Source of the DNA: Trichuris trichiura
Lineage: Eukaryota > Nematoda > Enoplea > Trichinellida > Trichuridae
Direction: 5' to 3'
Assembly: GCA_037903355.1 (NCBI GenBank)
Contig: JBAJFE010000025.1
Location: 992,001 to 1,056,000 of the forward strand
DNA: 64,000 bases
This document shows, piece by piece, positions 61,001 to 64,000 of this stretch. The notes below the pieces were generated by a model. That model made no database searches. It saw only the letters and a list, made by a program, of their open reading frames with translations, and was not told the DNA's origin. The position numbers were made by a program, and so were the translations under genes. Position 1 is the first letter of the stretch. The number at the start of each line of letters is the position of its first letter.

Positions 61001-63789
61001 CCTATTACAACTTTGATCAATTCATGGCACAAAGATAGCATTCTAAAACCGTTTTCAATGTTTACTACTTGCGTGGTAACTCACCATACGTACAATACTG
61101 TTTAATGAAAACAAACTCTTGTGAACGAAATCTTCCAAAGCACATTCGATGCAACCAAAGCGCTATACCGTTAAGGTTCTATTTCGACGGGTTCCCCAAA
61201 GCGTCCAGGTCTTGTTCAGCTGTTTTCATTACTGCTCATAGCTTTTCGTCTTTTAGGGAGTTGATCCTGCCAAATATTGCTCGCAAATGCTCACCGTAAT
61301 CAAATTCATTCAAAGCCTCTTATTATGACTTGGAAATGTAATGACATCAAGCTAGCTGTTGTTAAGGGCTTGCGTCAATGGTAAAGGCTCGCATTTTTTT
61401 AAAAATTTGCACGCAACGGACAATTTGTTTAAACTTATATGACCAAATTTGGAATGTAAACGTACTATCCTAAATCCTAGCTTTGCAGAACGTGGACTTG
61501 TTCGAATATACGGAAAAACTTGCCTTTGCCTGACTGTATACAGCTCGCAAGAGCAAAAGACTGCCTACACTTAGAGTTTAGCGCATTCCATGTCATACTC
61601 GGTGTGACGAACAGCTCAGTGGAAAATTATAGCACAAATTATGATCGCTAACTTCCGAGAGATGTATAACTCGAAGTGACAGCTAGTGCGGGTGTTTCAC
61701 GCGTGAAGAAACAACCAATATCATATTAATCTTGAAAAGCGCGGCAGTTTCCATACGCCCTTCCGCAAGTCAATGCTTTCTGACGTCTCTCCTGCTTCCA
61801 TGTAGGCGAATTGAACAGTAACAATACGCTGGGAAAGCTATTCTGAATATGCCGTTCAAAAGTCTTTCTATGAGCCTTTTGTTATGGTAATATCACAATA
61901 CGACGCCTAATTGGAATATTGCTCGGCAAAGCGTATGCAAACCAATTCCGAACAACACACTTTATATGCAGCGTGAAAGAAGAAAATGCGAATTAAAAAT
62001 GACTCACGCGGCGTTCGGGTCCTTCTCGCGGAAAAATGTTCAGACATTTTGCTAGCCTTCTATTGGTCACGCTCTAATGCATCCCAGCTTTTTGTCACTA
62101 TATCTTTATGATACGTAAGAAAGAGGCACGTTAAAAAAATATTCAATAACTTTGTTTTACGTAGCTGCTGAATTATACTAGCGGTGTTGTCTGTAAGATT
62201 TTTCATATTATTTTTTTGGGCCCAATCTTCTGACTATCAATTGCTTGACTATCATTTGCACAACTAATTAAGCGTAAGTAGAAAAGTTCATGTACATTTT
62301 TTTAAGGACGAGTAGGAAACCTATGTCGTCAAAGGAATGACTTATTGCTCAGATAGAGTCATCAAGCAGAATCACAGCTCCGATACGAGAAGTGCAAGCT
62401 GAGAAGTTTGAACAAATTTATCAGCCAGTTCGAGAGCAGACTAAGGGGTCTCATTTTCTCATTCCTACTTGGAGTTTAAATGCCGATTTGGTCAGCTAGA
62501 ATTGCTAGACTTCCTCGTCAGCTCCATTCTCAAGCAGGAAGGGCAGAAAAACAAAATCGCTCCGTAGTTCAAGGCAGAAGAAGTACATGAAATGTCACCT
62601 AAAATGGGCAGTTGCCTTCAACGCAGAATTGTAAGGCTCCCCAGGAAAGGTTTGTTGCTTTGGGATGCTGATAAAACGAAGAAAAAGGCCCGCACTAGAC
62701 GAGCCTATAGTACGTCACGCGTTTCTTGCCATCTTACAAAGTTTTCCACGACAAACGTTCTTTAAAACTTATCTCTTCCTTACTATTACGTTTTTGCTTT
62801 TGTTAATCTGCATATCTACATTCACTTTACGTAGAGTGCAATAGCTTTTGTGCGTAGCAGTTGAAGCTACGCTAACCTGCGCTTAGCAGTGGGAGTCAGA
62901 GACAAAAAAAAATGAAATGCGCAGTAACGCATCTGCACGTCAGGAGAACTTCAGGTAGGCACGAACATAAGAATATGTAGCCGTCCTGTCGCCGGGCAAT
63001 GTGTGATGGCATTCTGACATCCTTGTATTTGTTCTGTATTGAATTTTCGAATTTGTAGCGTAGTGGTCCAACAGCAGTGTTTGTCCATTGAAATTAAACT
63101 TTTGAGCCCTCTTTTGCTTTAGCAAACTAACAAATAAGAGCAGTAACTAATTGTGCTATCCTTTGTGATAAGACAGTCGTAGGAAGGGGAAGACAGCCTA
63201 ACTGGTGTGCTTATAATAAAGAAATCTTGACAACTGTTATTCCTGCTGTCGCCACCGCTAAAGATTTAAGCAAAAGCAAACTGGCTGCCCAAAGTTGACA
63301 TGGTTGAACTTCAGTTCGATCAAACAAACTTTCCTCGTTTCCATTTGTTATGCCGAGTTTAGAATTTCAAAATAGCGGAGAAAACGCGTTTCGCGCCATA
63401 GCTTTCGTCCGTTAACAGCGTGACAACGATTGGCAAAACGACTTCGCTTTCGTTGGTCGCTTCTTTGCCGCTCTCGAGCGCTCATAGTCTGTGAGCTCAT
63501 CGGCATGGCTGACGAGCGCAGCGTCAAATGAACTTTTCGTCCAATTCAGGCAGAGAACGGCGGCATCTGAATTGTTCGGCAAAGGAGCTATTTGAGCTTG
63601 AAGTTGACTGTCAGCTTTTTGTTCGCCTTTGTCCCATTTACGGGCCGAACGGCGTCCCGGCTAGCTTTTCGTTAGTCCAGTATTGAGCCAATGGCCAATT
63701 ACTTAACTTTATTATTGGTAAAATAACTGGGAAAGAAAAGTTTTTGACGGATTGCCCTTTTTAGACATGTCGTCGGTAGATCGCTAAGA
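55001..63789. other. No supported gene
   Basis: AT-rich sequence with frames below about 115 codons. No convincing exon chain, RNA gene or repeat array was found on either strand. Confidence 0.4.
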
Positions 63790-63867
63790 ATGCTCATGAG
63801 CAACGGTTCAACCTCCGCTGACAGAAAGAGCGTGAGCGCTAAGGAGCGAATGTCAAAGTACTGGTCG
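63790..63867 (+). CDS. Probable first coding exon of a gene continuing past the window
   Basis: ATG at 63790 opens 26 codons, 'MLMSNGSTSADRKSVSAKER' then 'MSKYWS', and ends exactly at a consensus donor TCG|GTAAGTGG. The peptide is hydrophilic and basic. There is no domain to identify it and the next exon lies outside or was not found. An upstream ATG at 63767 reads only six codons. Confidence 0.35.
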
Positions 63868-64000
63868 GTAAGTGGCCATTAAGCCATTTCATTAAAAAAC
63901 CCAATGACTCGCCAAACTATATACCAAAGGCAAAAAAATATTCTTGAATCCATCAATACACTACCTAGTTGACCTGTTGTTGTTAAAGTACATAAACGTT

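Overview
The window is eukaryotic nuclear DNA, most likely from a nematode. Every convincing gene is split by GT-AG introns, many only 40-200 bases long, and two introns begin with GC. Proteins read through the splice sites match animal families: a STARD4/5-like START protein, dynactin p24 (DCTN3), SNX27, an SH2-tyrosine kinase of the short Fes/Fer-like type that nematodes have multiplied, API5, and a large multi-DOMON membrane protein. A short run of GCCTAA, the nematode telomere hexamer, fits this. A clade I worm such as Trichuris is my guess from intron style and gene make-up; the sequence does not prove it. No bacterial genes, rRNA, CRISPR array or convincing tRNA was seen.

Layout. Bases 1-11,270 are repeat-rich. 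They hold two direct copies of a ~1.63 kb segment (A and B), broken serpin-like relics, a nine-unit 140-bp tandem array and a long hairpin beside it. Bases 11,274-34,658 are a compact gene block. A START-domain gene (+) converges on DCTN3 (-), followed by SNX27 (-), API5 (-) and the DOMON/EGF/SEA gene (-). The SH2-kinase gene (+) lies wholly inside the 5.45-kb intron 8 of SNX27, next to a ~1.35-kb imperfect palindrome. Bases 34,800-63,780 look like a gene desert with microsatellites, a possible fold-back repeat, an interstitial telomere-like tract and faint retroelement traces. A probable first exon starts at 63,790 and runs off the right edge.

Functions. SNX27 (endosome-to-plasma-membrane recycling), DCTN3 (dynein cargo transport) and the START protein (lipid transfer) are housekeeping trafficking functions; API5 is a nuclear survival and RNA-related factor. 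The kinase and the DOMON protein are more lineage-specific. There is no operon or pathway logic beyond proximity.

Exon joins were made by eye from reading frame, splice signals and remembered family alignments. Those for SNX27, DCTN3, API5, the kinase and START close exactly in phase from start to stop. The DOMON gene lacks a resolved 5' end.
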